Part shown: positions 54,809 to 64,000 of the stretch, piece by piece | Layout: each line of letters begins with the position of its first letter | How positions within the stretch are numbered: the first letter of the stretch is position 1 | Assembly (NCBI RefSeq): GCF_026191675.1 | Contig: NZ_JAKRRY010000017.1 | Coordinates: 1-64,000 of the forward strand | Reading direction: 5' to 3' | From: Vibrio qingdaonensis | GTDB lineage: Bacteria > Pseudomonadota > Gammaproteobacteria > Enterobacterales > Vibrionaceae | DNA: 64,000 bases | The notes under the pieces: generated by a model | Databases searched by the model: none | The model's input: only the letters and a program-made list of their open reading frames with translations | What the model was told of the DNA's origin: nothing | Made by a program: the position numbers and the translations under genes

Positions 54809-55803
54809 TGCCTGTATTAGATATTCGTCATTTGACTATCGAAATTGAAACCCCACAAGGATTAGTTAAAGCCGTCGACAGAATGAGTTTTACCATTAAT
54901 GATGGGGAAATTCGCGGTCTCGTTGGCGAGTCTGGATCCGGAAAAAGCTTAGTTGCCAAAGCGATCGTTGGCGTATGCAAAGACAACTGGCGGGTGTCTG
55001 CCGATCGTATGCGTCTTGGTAACATCGACCTATTGCAACTCACGCCACGGGAAAGACGTCGCGTCATCGCCCGTGATGTGGCGATGATTTTCCAAGAACC
55101 GTCTACCTGCCTAGACCCATCAGAAGAAGTGGGTCGCCAGCTTATTGAATCGATTCCTTCACGCTCCTTCGATGGAAAGTGGTGGGAGCGATTTAAATGG
55201 CGTAAAAAGCAAGCTATTGCCCTGTTACATAAGGTCGGCATTAAAGAGCATACTCGAGTCATGCACAGCTATCCGTATGAGCTCACCGATGGTGAATGTC
55301 AAAAAATCATGATTGCTATGGCGATCGCCGCTAAGCCCAAGTTATTGATTGCCGATGAACCGACTAACGACTTAGACCCTATCACTCAGTCGCAGATTTT
55401 GCGTTTATTAAGCCGTATGAATCAGCTCCATAACACCACACTGATCCTCATTGGCCATGACCTCACCACCATTACCCAATGGGCAACGCGTATTACCGTC
55501 ATGTATTGCGGCCAGTCCGTTGAGTCTGCTGATACCAAAAAGATCTTGGACATGCCCAAGCACCCTTATACCGTCGCCTTATTGAAAGCGATGCCTGACT
55601 TCGGTGACTGGATCCCGCATAAAGAGAAGCTACAATCTTTGCCAGGTTCCATTCCACCACTTCAGCATTTGCCGATAGGCTGCCGACTCGGCCCTCGCTG
55701 TCCTTACGCGCAAAGGCAGTGTGTTGAAATTCCACCCGTCAAACGAGTCAAGAACCATAAATACAGCTGTCACTTCCCGCTGAATACGGAGAAAAAAGCA
55801 TGA
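54808..55803 (+). CDS. sapD: SapD, ABC ATPase
   Basis: Cytoplasmic ATPase of 331 aa of the OppD/DppD type. Walker A is GESGSGKS (about 37-44). The signature region reads [17 protein letters not shown] in place of LSGGQ, which I recall as normal for SapD. Walker B is [10 protein letters not shown]. The C-terminal oligopeptide-transporter extension has the Cys cluster [14 protein letters not shown], a likely iron-sulfur site. SapD is also named TrkE in E. coli for its effect on potassium uptake. Confidence 0.95.
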   Translation: MPVLDIRHLTIEIETPQGLVKAVDRMSFTINDGEIRGLVGESGSGKSLVAKAIVGVCKDNWRVSADRMRLGNIDLLQLTPRERRRVIARDVAMIFQEPSTCLDPSEEVGRQLIESIPSRSFDGKWWERFKWRKKQAIALLHKVGIKEHTRVMHSYPYELTDGECQKIMIAMAIAAKPKLLIADEPTNDLDPITQSQILRLLSRMNQLHNTTLILIGHDLTTITQWATRITVMYCGQSVESADTKKILDMPKHPYTVALLKAMPDFGDWIPHKEKLQSLPGSIPPLQHLPIGCRLGPRCPYAQRQCVEIPPVKRVKNHKYSCHFPLNTEKKA

Positions 55804-56585
55804 GTGCATTGTTAGAAGTCACAGGACTTAAAAAGGACTTTGTGACTCGTTCAAAGCTTTTTCAGAAGAAAATTCAGCATGCGGTTAAGCCCGTCAGCTT
55901 TAGCCTAGAAGCGGGTCAAACCATTGGTTTTATTGGCAAGAATGGCTCAGGTAAATCTACGCTTGCTCGTATGCTAGCAGGCGTTGTCGAACCAACAGCC
56001 GGAGAAATACGCGTCAATGGTGACTTGCTAGAGCATAAGGACTACTCCACGCGCTGTAAGCTTATCCGCATGATTTTCCAAGATCCTAATACCTCTTTGA
56101 ATCCAAGAATACAAATTGGTCGCATTCTGGAAGGGCCACTGAAACGAAATACTAACATGCCACCAGAAGCGAGAATGCGACGTGTCAAAGACACCCTAGT
56201 ACGAGTTGGCTTGCTACCAGAGCACGCTTACTTTTATCCACAGATGCTTGCCACAGGCCAAAAGCAACGTATTTGTTTGGCACGGGCACTCATCTTGCAG
56301 CCTTCTATCATCGTCGCTGACGAAGCACTCAATGGCTTGGATATGGCGATGCGATCGCAAATTATTAACCTATTTCTAGAACTACAAGAAGAAATGGGCG
56401 TAGCTTTTGTCTATGTATCACAGCATTTAGGCATCGTAAAACACATTACGGACAAAGTGATGGTGATGCATGAAGGTGACGTGGTTGAATACGGCGACAC
56501 ACAAGACATTCTCACTAAGCCTCAGCATATTGTGACGCAGCGAATGGTCGAGAGCCATTTCAATAAGAAGCCTGTTTATCGCTAA
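55800..56585 (+). CDS. sapF: SapF, ABC ATPase
   Basis: Second ATPase of the Sap transporter, 261 aa, OppF/DppF type. Walker A is GKNGSGKST, the signature is [15 protein letters not shown], and Walker B is [12 protein letters not shown]. The start overlaps the sapD stop by four bases (ATGA), and a strong terminator follows. Confidence 0.95.
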   Translation: MSALLEVTGLKKDFVTRSKLFQKKIQHAVKPVSFSLEAGQTIGFIGKNGSGKSTLARMLAGVVEPTAGEIRVNGDLLEHKDYSTRCKLIRMIFQDPNTSLNPRIQIGRILEGPLKRNTNMPPEARMRRVKDTLVRVGLLPEHAYFYPQMLATGQKQRICLARALILQPSIIVADEALNGLDMAMRSQIINLFLELQEEMGVAFVYVSQHLGIVKHITDKVMVMHEGDVVEYGDTQDILTKPQHIVTQRMVESHFNKKPVYR

Positions 56586-56675
56586 TGCTGATGGAGGCGT
56601 ATTTTTAGGTCATCGCTTAAAATACGCGTGTCCAACTAAGTAGGCCTAAGGTAAACGCTATCAAGATATCAACAA

Positions 56676-56708
56676 AAAAGGCCCGTTAGTTTCACTAACG
56701 GGCCTTTT
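56676..56708. terminator. Bidirectional terminator between sapF and rluB
   Basis: A perfect 15-base stem (AAAAGGCCCGTTAGT with ACTAACGGGCCTTTT) around a three-base loop, with A and T runs on both sides. It serves the convergent sapF and rluB genes. Confidence 0.95.
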
Positions 56709-56757
56709 ATAATTTGTTTCACTCTCTTAACGACGTAAGAAGTGATAGCGTTAGCAA

Positions 56758-57699
56758 TTAGCGACGTCCGGTTTTCGCACGAGAACCCGCTTCACCAGCA
56801 CTCTTTTTGTTGCGACGTTGTTGGTTGCTGCGACCTTTTGACGGAGTACTAACGCGCTCTTCGTGACGGCGAACCGCACGACGGATTTTTTGACTGCGAG
56901 AGCGCTCACGCTGGCGAGAAGTGTTCGCGCTGTTCTGATCAAGAAGCGTTTCTTTTTCAGGTTTTAGCTCTACCAATTCACGTAAGTAGTTCACGTCTTT
57001 TAGCGTCAGTTCAGTCCAACCACCACGAGGCAGTTTTTTATCTAGGTAGATATCACCGTAACGAACACGTTTCAAACGGCTTACAGTCGTCTCTTGTGAT
57101 TCCCACAAGCGACGTACTTCACGGTTTCTACCTTCGTTAATCGCAACGTAGAAGGTGTGGTTCATACCTTCGCCACCCGCATACACAACATCTTCAAAAC
57201 GTGCCATGCCGTCTTCAAGTTTTACGCCGTGAACTAGGTTACGAATTTTGCTTTCAGTCACATCACCAAACACACGAACGAGGTATTCACGTTCAACTTG
57301 GCGACTTGGGTGCATCAAGCGGTTTGCTAGTTCACCATCGGTAGTAAACAACAAAAGACCAGATGTGTTTGCATCAAGACGACCAACTGAAATCCAACGT
57401 GAACCGCGGATTTTTGGCAGGCGATCAAATACCGTACGACGACCTTCAGGATCGTGACGTGTACAAAGCTCACCTTCGGGCTTGTAATACGCCAATACTC
57501 GACAAACCACTTCTTCTTGTGCTTTAGCCGATACAGTATGCCCGTCAATACGAATGATCGCACTGTCGTCTTCAAGGCGCTCACCCAAATTTGCAACCTG
57601 ACCGTTGACACTCACTCGTCCTGACTTGATCAATGTTTCAAGTTCACGACGTGAGCCGTGGCCTGCGCGGGCAAGCACTTTTTGTAATTTTTCGCTCAT
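56758..57699 (-). CDS. rluB: 23S rRNA pseudouridine(2605) synthase
   Basis: RNA-modifying enzyme of 313 aa. An N-terminal S4 RNA-binding domain (about 1-60, [18 protein letters not shown]) is followed by the pseudouridine synthase domain with catalytic Asp109 in [19 protein letters not shown]. The last 60 residues are a basic, low-complexity Arg/Lys/Ser tail typical of RluB in this group. The ATG at 57699 is clear. Confidence 0.93.
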   Translation of the reverse strand: MSEKLQKVLARAGHGSRRELETLIKSGRVSVNGQVANLGERLEDDSAIIRIDGHTVSAKAQEEVVCRVLAYYKPEGELCTRHDPEGRRTVFDRLPKIRGSRWISVGRLDANTSGLLLFTTDGELANRLMHPSRQVEREYLVRVFGDVTESKIRNLVHGVKLEDGMARFEDVVYAGGEGMNHTFYVAINEGRNREVRRLWESQETTVSRLKRVRYGDIYLDKKLPRGGWTELTLKDVNYLRELVELKPEKETLLDQNSANTSRQRERSRSQKIRRAVRRHEERVSTPSKGRSNQQRRNKKSAGEAGSRAKTGRR

Positions 57700-57841
57700 C
57701 TACCTACCTATAATGTCGTCTTCACAGACGTCGAAACCAGATATTGCGATCGTCAAAATCGCGGTCGCGTATTATCGCAGAGAAACTGGCTAGAATCACC
57801 AAGTTTCTCAGGTTATTTCATCGCACCATCTGGTTCGATGT

Positions 57842-58462
57842 TTATTCGAATGGTGCAGGATCGCCAGCACCGACACGGAGAACTTTTGGTTCATCGTCGC
57901 TAAAATCAATAACCGTGGTCGGTTGCTCACCCAAGTAACCGCCGTTCAAAATAACATCAACGGCATGCTCGAGTTTGTCACGGATGTCTTCTGGATCCGA
58001 CTCGGTTATGTCATTACCCGGAAGAATCAATGACGTCGACATCAGTGGCTCGCCCAAGGCTTCAAGCAGATCAAGGGCAATTCTATTATCCGGCACGCGA
58101 ATACCAATCGTCTTTCGCTTGGGGTTCATTAAGCGACGCGGTACTTCTTTTGTGCCTTTGAAGATAAAAGTAAACGGACCTGGCGTGTTGTTTTTTAGCA
58201 AACGAAACGCCGTATTATCGACGCGTGCATAAAGCGAAATTTCCGACAAGTCACGGCACAAAAGTGTAAAATTATGTTTGTCATCAAGACGACGAATCTG
58301 ACAGATCCGCTCAAGTGCTTGTTTGTTTTCAAGCTGGCAACCCAGTGCATACCCTGAATCTGTTGGGTAAATGATCACTCCCCCATTACGAACAATCGCA
58401 ACGGCTTGACTGATCAAGCGCGCTTGAGGGTTATCTGGGTGTACATAAAAAAATTGGCTCAT
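57842..58462 (-). CDS. yciO: YciO family protein (Sua5/YrdC/YciO)
   Basis: Cytoplasmic protein of 206 aa, the same length as E. coli YciO. It has the Sua5/YrdC fold with GGVIIYPTDSGYALGCQLEN and KHNFTLLCRDLSEIS, and the C-terminal DVILNGGYLGEQPTTVIDFS. YciO is related to the threonylcarbamoyl-AMP synthase TsaC, though its own role is less clear. AAGGA is upstream of the ATG at 58462. It lies between rluB and rnm on the same strand. Confidence 0.93.
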   Translation of the reverse strand: MSQFFYVHPDNPQARLISQAVAIVRNGGVIIYPTDSGYALGCQLENKQALERICQIRRLDDKHNFTLLCRDLSEISLYARVDNTAFRLLKNNTPGPFTFIFKGTKEVPRRLMNPKRKTIGIRVPDNRIALDLLEALGEPLMSTSLILPGNDITESDPEDIRDKLEHAVDVILNGGYLGEQPTTVIDFSDDEPKVLRVGAGDPAPFE

Positions 58463-58532
58463 TGTTATTCCTTCAGCTAAATACTCTCGGCACAACTTTC
58501 CTTGTTGTTCCACATCAAGAGCTTAAATAATA

Positions 58533-59405
58533 CTAATTGTCGGCACTCTGACTTTCGAGCCTTGTTGCCGTTTGTAATGATAGACGATCCCATACTGGCT
58601 CTACGCCCGATGGCAGCCATAAGTTTCGACCCAGTTCCGTCCAAGGCGATTGATAATGAAAGTCGGAACCTTGAGAAGCTAATAGATTGTATTGTATCGC
58701 ATAATCTGCAAGGTTGCGTCTTTCTTGCATACTTTGTTGTGGTAACGCCACTTCCATAGCGTCTCCACCCGCTTCTGAAAATGCAGCAAGTAGCCGTTTT
58801 AACCACTTGGCCGTAAGCTGATAGCGGCCTGGATGCGCAAGCACAGCCACACCACCTGCAGCGTGAATGGCATCGACAGCTTCACTCATCGTGCACCAGT
58901 TAGGCGGCACATACCCGGTATTGTTTCGAGTGAGGTACTTCTTAAATACCTGCTGCATATTCTTGGCGTACCCGTTTTCAACAATCCACTTAGCAAAATG
59001 AGAGCGTGTAATTGGTGCACCACCCGCCATCACCTGCACCTCTTCCAGTACACCCGGACGCGTCGCTTTTTCCAACCGCTGTGCCATTAACTCAGCGCGC
59101 TCTGCCCGTCTTGCTTTTTGCGCGGCGATAAGCGTTAAAAGCGCCTCGTTATCGAGCGCCACACCTAAGCCAACAATGTGAATGTCTTTATTTTGCCAAA
59201 CGGTTGAAACTTCAATGCCATTCACCAGCTCAATCGGCCATTCACGCTCCTCAATTAGACGCTTAGCTTCTGGCAATGCATCCAACGTATCGTGATCGGT
59301 GATGGCGATAATTTTCACACTAAATTCAATCGCTCGCTCTAAAAGCTCTTCAACAGAGAGACGACCATCTGATGCCGTTGTGTGACTGTGTAGATCTATC
59401 TTCAT
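58533..59405 (-). CDS. rnm: PHP-domain 5'-3' exoribonuclease RNase AM
   Basis: Protein of 290 aa, formerly YciV/TrpH, with metal-binding PHP motifs [36 protein letters not shown] and [10 protein letters not shown]. coli RNase AM trims 5' ends of rRNA and degrades short RNA and pAp-type substrates. It is divergent from the trp operon, the conserved position that gave the old name trpH. The ribosome site is weak. Confidence 0.93.
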   Translation of the reverse strand: MKIDLHSHTTASDGRLSVEELLERAIEFSVKIIAITDHDTLDALPEAKRLIEEREWPIELVNGIEVSTVWQNKDIHIVGLGVALDNEALLTLIAAQKARRAERAELMAQRLEKATRPGVLEEVQVMAGGAPITRSHFAKWIVENGYAKNMQQVFKKYLTRNNTGYVPPNWCTMSEAVDAIHAAGGVAVLAHPGRYQLTAKWLKRLLAAFSEAGGDAMEVALPQQSMQERRNLADYAIQYNLLASQGSDFHYQSPWTELGRNLWLPSGVEPVWDRLSLQTATRLESQSADN

Positions 59406-59422
59406 TTTATTTTTAATATCGG

Positions 59423-59457
59423 TTGACTTTCACACCCCGAACTAGTTAACTAGTACG
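59423..59457 (+). promoter_or_regulatory. trp promoter and TrpR operator
   Basis: TTGACT at 59423-59428 and TTAACT at 59446-59451 are separated by exactly 17 bases. The -10 lies inside the operator CGAACTAGTTAACTAGTACG (59438-59457), which is the same as the E. coli trp operator core as I remember it. TrpR with tryptophan would block RNA polymerase directly. Confidence 0.93.
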
Positions 59458-59484
59458 CAGGTACAGAATTAGAGTAATGCACGT

Positions 59485-59595
59485 ATGGTACAAGAAATTG
59501 ACCCAATCCAAAAACCCCAAATCGCAGTTAAACGCTCTGCGGGAAATTGGTGGCGCACATGGAATGATTCCAAGTGGGCTTTTTTACGTGCGTAA
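59485..59595 (+). CDS. trpL: trp operon leader peptide
   Basis: A 36-codon leader peptide with four Trp codons at residues 22, 23, 26 and 31 (NWWRTWNDSKW). A ribosome stalling here when charged tRNA-Trp is short would favour the antiterminator. The last Trp codon (59575-59577) lies inside the antiterminator segment itself. The ATG at 59477 is in another frame with only one Trp and is not used. Confidence 0.92.
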   Translation: MVQEIDPIQKPQIAVKRSAGNWWRTWNDSKWAFLRA

Positions 59596-59650
59596 AAGAT
59601 AAGTAGATTTAATACTAGCCCACTCAAATGAGTGGGCTTTTTTATTTTTT
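59573..59650 (+). promoter_or_regulatory. trp attenuator (antiterminator and terminator)
   Basis: Segment 2 (AGTGGGCT, 59573-59580) and segment 4 (TGAGTGGGCT, 59629-59638) are nearly identical and compete for segment 3 (AGCCCACTCA, 59617-59626). Pairing 3:4 gives a stem of about nine base pairs followed by TTTTTTATTTTTT, a strong terminator. Pairing 2:3 gives the antiterminator. Confidence 0.93.
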
Positions 59651-59782
59651 GGTTTAACTGATTAACTATGCGGCAATTTGGGCAGATTCAACGTTGGGCA
59701 AACGTTTTAATTGTGCGAGTATGGAACACATAGTTTTCAGGGTAGATACTGCTAAAGCAGATTGATGAAGAGAGGAGGTTTT

Positions 59783-61348
59783 GTGAACAAAGCCATTACT
59801 ATTCAAAAACAAGGTCGTTTAGAGGTACTTTCACTACAAGTCCCTTATTCAAAAGACCCGACAGCACTTTTTCACACGCTTTGTGAAAACAAAACCGACA
59901 GCCTACTGCTTGAGTCCGCCGAAATTGACTCAAAACAAGATCTACAAAGTTTATTGATCGTCGACTCCGCCGTTCGTATTATTTGTGAAGAACACATTGT
60001 CCGTTATGAAGCCTTAACGACAAATGGTGAAAATTTACTGGTCATTTTAGCTGGTAACTTATCCTCTGGTATTCATTACACACTGAGCAAAACAACGCTG
60101 ACCGTGCATTTTGAGATGCCCGATGACCAACTTGATGAAGACTCCCGACTGCGTGAAGCGTCTTCATTCGATGCATTGAGATTAGTTCAACACAGCTTTG
60201 ACGTTAGCGGATTAAACAAAAATGCGATTTTCATGGGTGGTTTATTCGCGTACGACCTCGTTGCTCAATTTGAACCTTTAGGTAACGCCAAGCAGTCCAA
60301 TCGCTGCCCTGACTACGTCTTTTATGTTGCTGAGAGCCTGCTTGTTGTCGATCACCAAAAAGAATCATGCGACCTACAGACCACCCTCTTCAATCATGAC
60401 GACAACGAACTTGCTCGTATTCGTGCGCGTATTCAAGACATCAGCCAACAATGCAACAACCTTAAAGCACTGCCTACCGCACAAGTTGTCAAAGACAATC
60501 AAGAAGTCGCCAGTGTCTCAGATGAAGACTTTTGCCAAACGGTACGAGATCTAAAAGAATACGTCGTACGCGGCGATATTTTCCAAGTCGTGCCTTCGCG
60601 ACGTTTCACACTTCCTTGCCCCTCACCTCTAGTGGCTTATAAAGAGCTCAAAAGAAGTAACCCAAGTCCTTACATGTTTTACATGCAAGACGAGTTGTTT
60701 ACGCTTTTTGGTGCTTCACCGGAAAGTGCCTTGAAATATTGTTCGCAAAGCAATCAGATCGAAATCTACCCAATCGCCGGAACACGTCGCCGCGGCAAAA
60801 ACCCTGATGGCTCGATCAACCAAGATCTCGATAGCCGCATGGAGTTAGAGCTTCGTTGTGATATGAAAGAAAATGCCGAGCATATGATGCTCGTCGATTT
60901 GGCAAGAAATGACGTAGCTCGTATTTCCGAACCGGGCACTCGCCACGTTGCAAGCTTGCTACAAACCGACCGTTATAGCCATGTGATGCACTTGGTCTCT
61001 CGTGTCGTCGGTCAACTGCGTCTCGATCTTGACGCGCTGCATGGCTATCAAGCCTGCATGAACATGGGCACGCTAACGGGCGCACCAAAAATTCGTGCGA
61101 TGCAACTCATTCGCCAGGTGGAAGGTCAGACTCGAGGCAGTTATGGCGGCGCTGTCGGCTACATGAATGGCGTCGGTGATATGGATACCTGTATCGTTAT
61201 TCGTGCAGCCTACGTAGAAGACGGCATCGCACAAGTACAAGCTGGAGCTGGCGTCGTATTTGATTCTGATCCACAAGCAGAAGCCGATGAAACCCGTGGC
61301 AAAGCACAAGCCGTGATTTCCGCTATCAAAACCGCGCATCAGGGGTAG
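59783..61348 (+). CDS. trpE: Anthranilate synthase component I
   Basis: Catalytic subunit of 521 aa that makes anthranilate from chorismate with ammonia from TrpG. The tryptophan feedback motif LLES is at about 42-45. The catalytic domain has GDIFQVVPSRRF, ASPESALKY, PIAGTRRRGKNPDGS and GAGVVFDSDPQAEADETRGK. The start is GTG at 59783 with AGGAGG four bases upstream; ATG 59765 and TTG 59762 lie ahead but have no ribosome site. Confidence 0.96.
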   Translation: MNKAITIQKQGRLEVLSLQVPYSKDPTALFHTLCENKTDSLLLESAEIDSKQDLQSLLIVDSAVRIICEEHIVRYEALTTNGENLLVILAGNLSSGIHYTLSKTTLTVHFEMPDDQLDEDSRLREASSFDALRLVQHSFDVSGLNKNAIFMGGLFAYDLVAQFEPLGNAKQSNRCPDYVFYVAESLLVVDHQKESCDLQTTLFNHDDNELARIRARIQDISQQCNNLKALPTAQVVKDNQEVASVSDEDFCQTVRDLKEYVVRGDIFQVVPSRRFTLPCPSPLVAYKELKRSNPSPYMFYMQDELFTLFGASPESALKYCSQSNQIEIYPIAGTRRRGKNPDGSINQDLDSRMELELRCDMKENAEHMMLVDLARNDVARISEPGTRHVASLLQTDRYSHVMHLVSRVVGQLRLDLDALHGYQACMNMGTLTGAPKIRAMQLIRQVEGQTRGSYGGAVGYMNGVGDMDTCIVIRAAYVEDGIAQVQAGAGVVFDSDPQAEADETRGKAQAVISAIKTAHQG

Positions 61349-61354
61349 ACACGT

Positions 61355-61996
61355 ATGAGCGACCAATCTAACACTTCAAATCTGACCAATGTTTGCTCGA
61401 CAGATAAAGCAAACATCGTCTTTGTCGATAACTTCGATTCGTTCACATACAACCTAGTGGATCAATTTCGCAGTTTAGGCCACAACGTAATCATTTATCG
61501 TAACCACATCGCGGCGCAAACCATTGCCGACGCAGTACTAAAGTTAACAGACGCAGTTGTCGTATTATCGCCTGGACCTGGCGCACCATCAGAAGCTGGC
61601 TGTATGCCCGCTTTAATTCAGCAACTCAAAGGCAAAGTGCCTATGATCGGCATTTGCCTAGGACATCAGGCGTTGGTAGAGGCTTACGGTGGCACCGTGG
61701 CAGGCGCGGGTGAAATCATTCACGGTAAAACCTCAATGATGGCGCATGATAACCACGCTATTTACAGCGGACTGCCCTCTCCTCTCGCCATCGCACGCTA
61801 TCACTCGCTCGTGGCGACTCACGTGCCTGATAGCCTTGCTATTACCGCAGAAGTGGATGGACTAGTGATGTCGATTGCCAATGAGCAAGATCGAGTTTGT
61901 GGTTTTCAATTTCACCCTGAGTCCATCATGACCACACATGGAGCGGCATTACTGGCCAATGCCATCGATTGGGCAAGAGCGGGTTCACTTCGTTAA
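61355..61996 (+). CDS. trpG: Anthranilate synthase component II (glutamine amidotransferase)
   Basis: Glutaminase subunit of 213 aa that feeds ammonia to TrpE. The class I triad is visible: Cys in GICLGHQALVEAYGG and His-Glu in FQFHPESIM. It is not fused to TrpD, unlike in E. coli. About 20 residues (SDQSNTSNLTNVCSTDKA) precede the usual first strand NIVFVDNFDSF; no later start codon fits, so the extension appears genuine. It lies six bases after trpE. Confidence 0.95.
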   Translation: MSDQSNTSNLTNVCSTDKANIVFVDNFDSFTYNLVDQFRSLGHNVIIYRNHIAAQTIADAVLKLTDAVVVLSPGPGAPSEAGCMPALIQQLKGKVPMIGICLGHQALVEAYGGTVAGAGEIIHGKTSMMAHDNHAIYSGLPSPLAIARYHSLVATHVPDSLAITAEVDGLVMSIANEQDRVCGFQFHPESIMTTHGAALLANAIDWARAGSLR

Positions 61997-62030
61997 CTCA
62001 AATAACTCATAAATTTAAGGAATCGTAATT

Positions 62031-63029
62031 ATGGAAAATATCATCAACAAACTTTACGACCAGCTCTCGCTTAGCCAGCAAGAGAGCCAAGAGTTGTTTG
62101 ACACCATTATTAAAGGTGAACTTGACCCTATTCTTATGGCAGCGGCTCTAACGGCGCTTAAAATCAAAGGTGAGACACCTGACGAAATTGCAGGAGCAGC
62201 GAAAGCGTTACTGGCTAATGCCAAAGCTTTTCCTCGACCAGACTACGACTTTGCCGACATTGTCGGCACAGGCGGAGACGGCTCGAATACGATTAATATC
62301 TCCACGACAGCCGCATTTGTTGCTGCAGCCTGTGGCTTAAAGGTAGCGAAACACGGTAACCGCGGCGTCTCAAGCAAGTCAGGGTCATCTGACTTACTTG
62401 ACTCGTTTGGCATCAACCTCGCCATGAGCCCAGAAGATACTCGCCAAGCCGTAGACGACTTAGGCGTGGCATTCCTGTTTGCTCCGCAATATCACGGTGG
62501 CGTGAAACACGCGATGCCGGTTCGCCAAACCATGAAAACGCGAACACTGTTTAATATTTTGGGTCCACTTATCAACCCAGCCCGTCCCAACATCGAGCTG
62601 ATGGGCGTTTACGACGCGAAACTGGTTCGCCCCATCGCTGAGACCATGCTACAAATGGGAATGAAACGTGCGGCTGTAGTCCATGGTAGCGGTCTTGACG
62701 AAGTGGCCATTCATGGCGATACATTAGTCGCGGAAATAAAAGATGGCGTCATCACCGAATACACATTAACGCCTGAAGATTTTGGCGTGAACCGACACCC
62801 TCTCGAAGCAATCAAAGGTGGCGAGCCAGAAGAAAATCGCGCCATCATTACCAATATGCTGACCGGTAAGGGAACAGAGGCTCAGCTAGGCGCGGTTGCC
62901 GTTAACGTCGCACTACTCATGAAGCTTTTTGGCTTTGAAGATTTAAAAGCAAACGCACAACAAGCGATCGACGCCATGAATTCTGGTAAGGCTTACGAGC
63001 TTGTAAAACAACTCGCAGCGCGCGGTTAA
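62031..63029 (+). CDS. trpD: Anthranilate phosphoribosyltransferase
   Basis: Enzyme of 332 aa that joins anthranilate to phosphoribosyl pyrophosphate. The PRPP-binding GTGGD motif is at 79-83, followed by NTINISTTAAFVAAACG and KHGNRGVSSKSGSSDLLDSF. It is a separate gene, spaced 34 bases after trpG with AAGGAA upstream. Confidence 0.97.
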   Translation: MENIINKLYDQLSLSQQESQELFDTIIKGELDPILMAAALTALKIKGETPDEIAGAAKALLANAKAFPRPDYDFADIVGTGGDGSNTINISTTAAFVAAACGLKVAKHGNRGVSSKSGSSDLLDSFGINLAMSPEDTRQAVDDLGVAFLFAPQYHGGVKHAMPVRQTMKTRTLFNILGPLINPARPNIELMGVYDAKLVRPIAETMLQMGMKRAAVVHGSGLDEVAIHGDTLVAEIKDGVITEYTLTPEDFGVNRHPLEAIKGGEPEENRAIITNMLTGKGTEAQLGAVAVNVALLMKLFGFEDLKANAQQAIDAMNSGKAYELVKQLAARG

Positions 63030-63045
63030 GAAATAGGAACTAGCA

Positions 63046-64000
63046 ATGGAAACGGTACTAGCAAAAATCGTCGACGACAAACGAGTTTGGGTAGAAGCCC
63101 GCAAACAGTCACAGCCGCTTGAGAGCTTTAAGGCACAATTAACGCCCTCTGATCGATCTTTTTATGACGCCCTTTCAACGGGAAAAACCGCGTTCATTCT
63201 AGAATGTAAAAAAGCATCGCCTTCAAAAGGGCTGATTAGGGACGATTTTGATTTAGACTATATCGCCTCGGTTTATAACAATCACGCTAGCGCGATCTCT
63301 GTGTTAACCGACGAAAAATATTTCCAAGGCAACTTTGACTTCTTGCCACAAGTTCGTGGTCAAGTTAAGCAGCCAGTCATCTGCAAAGATTTTATGGTGG
63401 ATACGTACCAAGTCTATCTTGCTCGCCATTATCAAGCCGATGCTATTCTCTTAATGCTATCGGTGCTCAATGATGACGAGTATCGTCAATTAGCCGCGGT
63501 TGCCGACTCACTCGACCTAGGTATTCTTACCGAAGTGAGTAATGAACAAGAGCTCGAGCGTGCCATCAAGTTGCAAGCCAAAGTGGTTGGCATTAACAAT
63601 CGCAACTTACGTGATTTATCGGTTAATTTAGATAGAACCAAAGAGCTCGCTCCCAAGCTACCCGCTGGGACCATCATTATCTCTGAATCAGGCATCTATA
63701 ATAACCAGCAAGTTCGTGACCTTTCACACTACGCAACAGGCTTTTTAATTGGCAGTTCGTTAATGGCCGAAGACAACCTTGAGTTGGCTGTACGCAAAGT
63801 ACTACTTGGTGAGAATAAAGTCTGCGGGTTAACCCACGCCGATGATGCAGCAAAAGCGTATCAAGCTGGCGCTGTTAAAGGTGGATTGATTTTTGTTGAA
63901 AAGTCACCTCGTTATGTAGATTTTGAAGCGGCTCGAATGGTCATGAGTGGCGCGCCACTAGAATATGTGGGCGTGTTCCAAAATCATGACGTCGACAGCG
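63046..64000 (+). CDS. trpCF: Bifunctional indole-3-glycerol-phosphate synthase / phosphoribosylanthranilate isomerase (partial)
   Basis: The first 318 codons are inside the window and the gene runs past its right end. The TrpC barrel (about 1-255) shows FILECKKASPSKGLIRDDFD, CKDFMVDTYQVYLARHYQAD, GINNRNLRDLSVNLDRTKEL and IIISESGI. The TrpF half begins near residue 258 (NKVCGLTHADDAAKAYQAGA), so it is the fused form seen in enteric bacteria and vibrios. It starts 16 bases after trpD. Confidence 0.96.
   Translation, partial: METVLAKIVDDKRVWVEARKQSQPLESFKAQLTPSDRSFYDALSTGKTAFILECKKASPSKGLIRDDFDLDYIASVYNNHASAISVLTDEKYFQGNFDFLPQVRGQVKQPVICKDFMVDTYQVYLARHYQADAILLMLSVLNDDEYRQLAAVADSLDLGILTEVSNEQELERAIKLQAKVVGINNRNLRDLSVNLDRTKELAPKLPAGTIIISESGIYNNQQVRDLSHYATGFLIGSSLMAEDNLELAVRKVLLGENKVCGLTHADDAAKAYQAGAVKGGLIFVEKSPRYVDFEAARMVMSGAPLEYVGVFQNHDVDS

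Noticed and set aside
55270..55330. SapD ABC signature ELTDGECQK seen as degenerate
   Set aside because: As I recall, SapD proteins normally have this altered signature, so it is not evidence for an inactive ATPase.
59477..59479. Upstream ATG as the start of trpL
   Set aside because: It opens a different frame with a single Trp codon; the ATG at 59485 gives the frame with four Trp codons overlapping the attenuator.
1..64000. CRISPR arrays, insertion sequences, prophage or integron features
   Set aside because: I saw no direct-repeat arrays, transposase- or integrase-like proteins, attC-type repeats or tRNA-linked junctions.

Overview
The window looks like a stretch of the large chromosome of a Vibrio (gamma-proteobacteria, Vibrionaceae). 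The evidence is gene content and order: ribA next to a Fur-boxed imelysin gene, gyrA divergent from ubiG followed by nrdAB-yfaE, the cosR/BCCT osmotic block, a two-adaptor vexIJK-type RND operon beside pspABC/pspF and sapABCDF, and a trp operon with a fused trpCF. Base composition is moderate. I see no insertion sequence, integrase, CRISPR array, rRNA or tRNA gene. Most of the window is core genome, and no clearly new multi-gene system stands out. The more accessory parts are a TetR/sulfatase/membrane-protein block (37.3-40.7 kb) and a few pairs of poorly characterised genes.

Layout. 0-2 kb: a chemoreceptor. 2.4-6.8 kb: two paralogous BCCT compatible-solute transporters on either side of a CosR-type MarR regulator. 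6.9-12.4 kb: a two-component system in one operon with a tripartite TRAP transporter (dctP-dctQ-dctM-kinase-regulator), with a striking cluster of TACGTA palindromes upstream. 12.6-16.4 kb: an H1-like Lys/Ala-rich protein, a DUF2982 membrane protein, a GloC-like hydrolase and an LdtD-like L,D-transpeptidase. 16.4-21.4 kb: an iron-associated operon (imelysin, di-heme DUF1111 protein, second imelysin, DUF1513) behind a Fur box. 21.5-25 kb: ribA, a small unknown protein, a WbuC cupin and dbpA. 25-33.2 kb: gyrA, ubiG and the class Ia ribonucleotide reductase operon, preceded by a DnaA box and a pair of NrdR boxes.

33.3-43.1 kb: a sterol-desaturase-type hydroxylase with a DUF2804 protein, a small unknown protein, a CinA/YfaY protein divergent from a TetR regulator, an exported arylsulfatase with small membrane proteins, a GcvR-like ACT protein, and two Tag-family DNA glycosylase genes separated by an unusual hairpin. 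43.2-48.5 kb: vexIJK-type efflux operon, with a run of nine G in the pump gene. 48.6-56.7 kb: pspABC with a sigma-54 promoter, divergent pspF, and sapABCDF. 56.7-59.4 kb: rluB, yciO, rnm. 59.4-64 kb: the trp operon, with promoter/operator, leader peptide, attenuator, trpE, trpG, trpD and a trpCF cut by the window edge.

Functional themes are osmoadaptation (CosR, BCCT), envelope maintenance and stress (LdtD, Psp, Sap, RND efflux), iron handling (Fur box, imelysins, di-heme protein), DNA precursor supply and topology (NrdAB-YfaE, GyrA), and tryptophan synthesis under combined repression and attenuation. All functional assignments come from reading the translated sequence and recalling family features; no database search was run.
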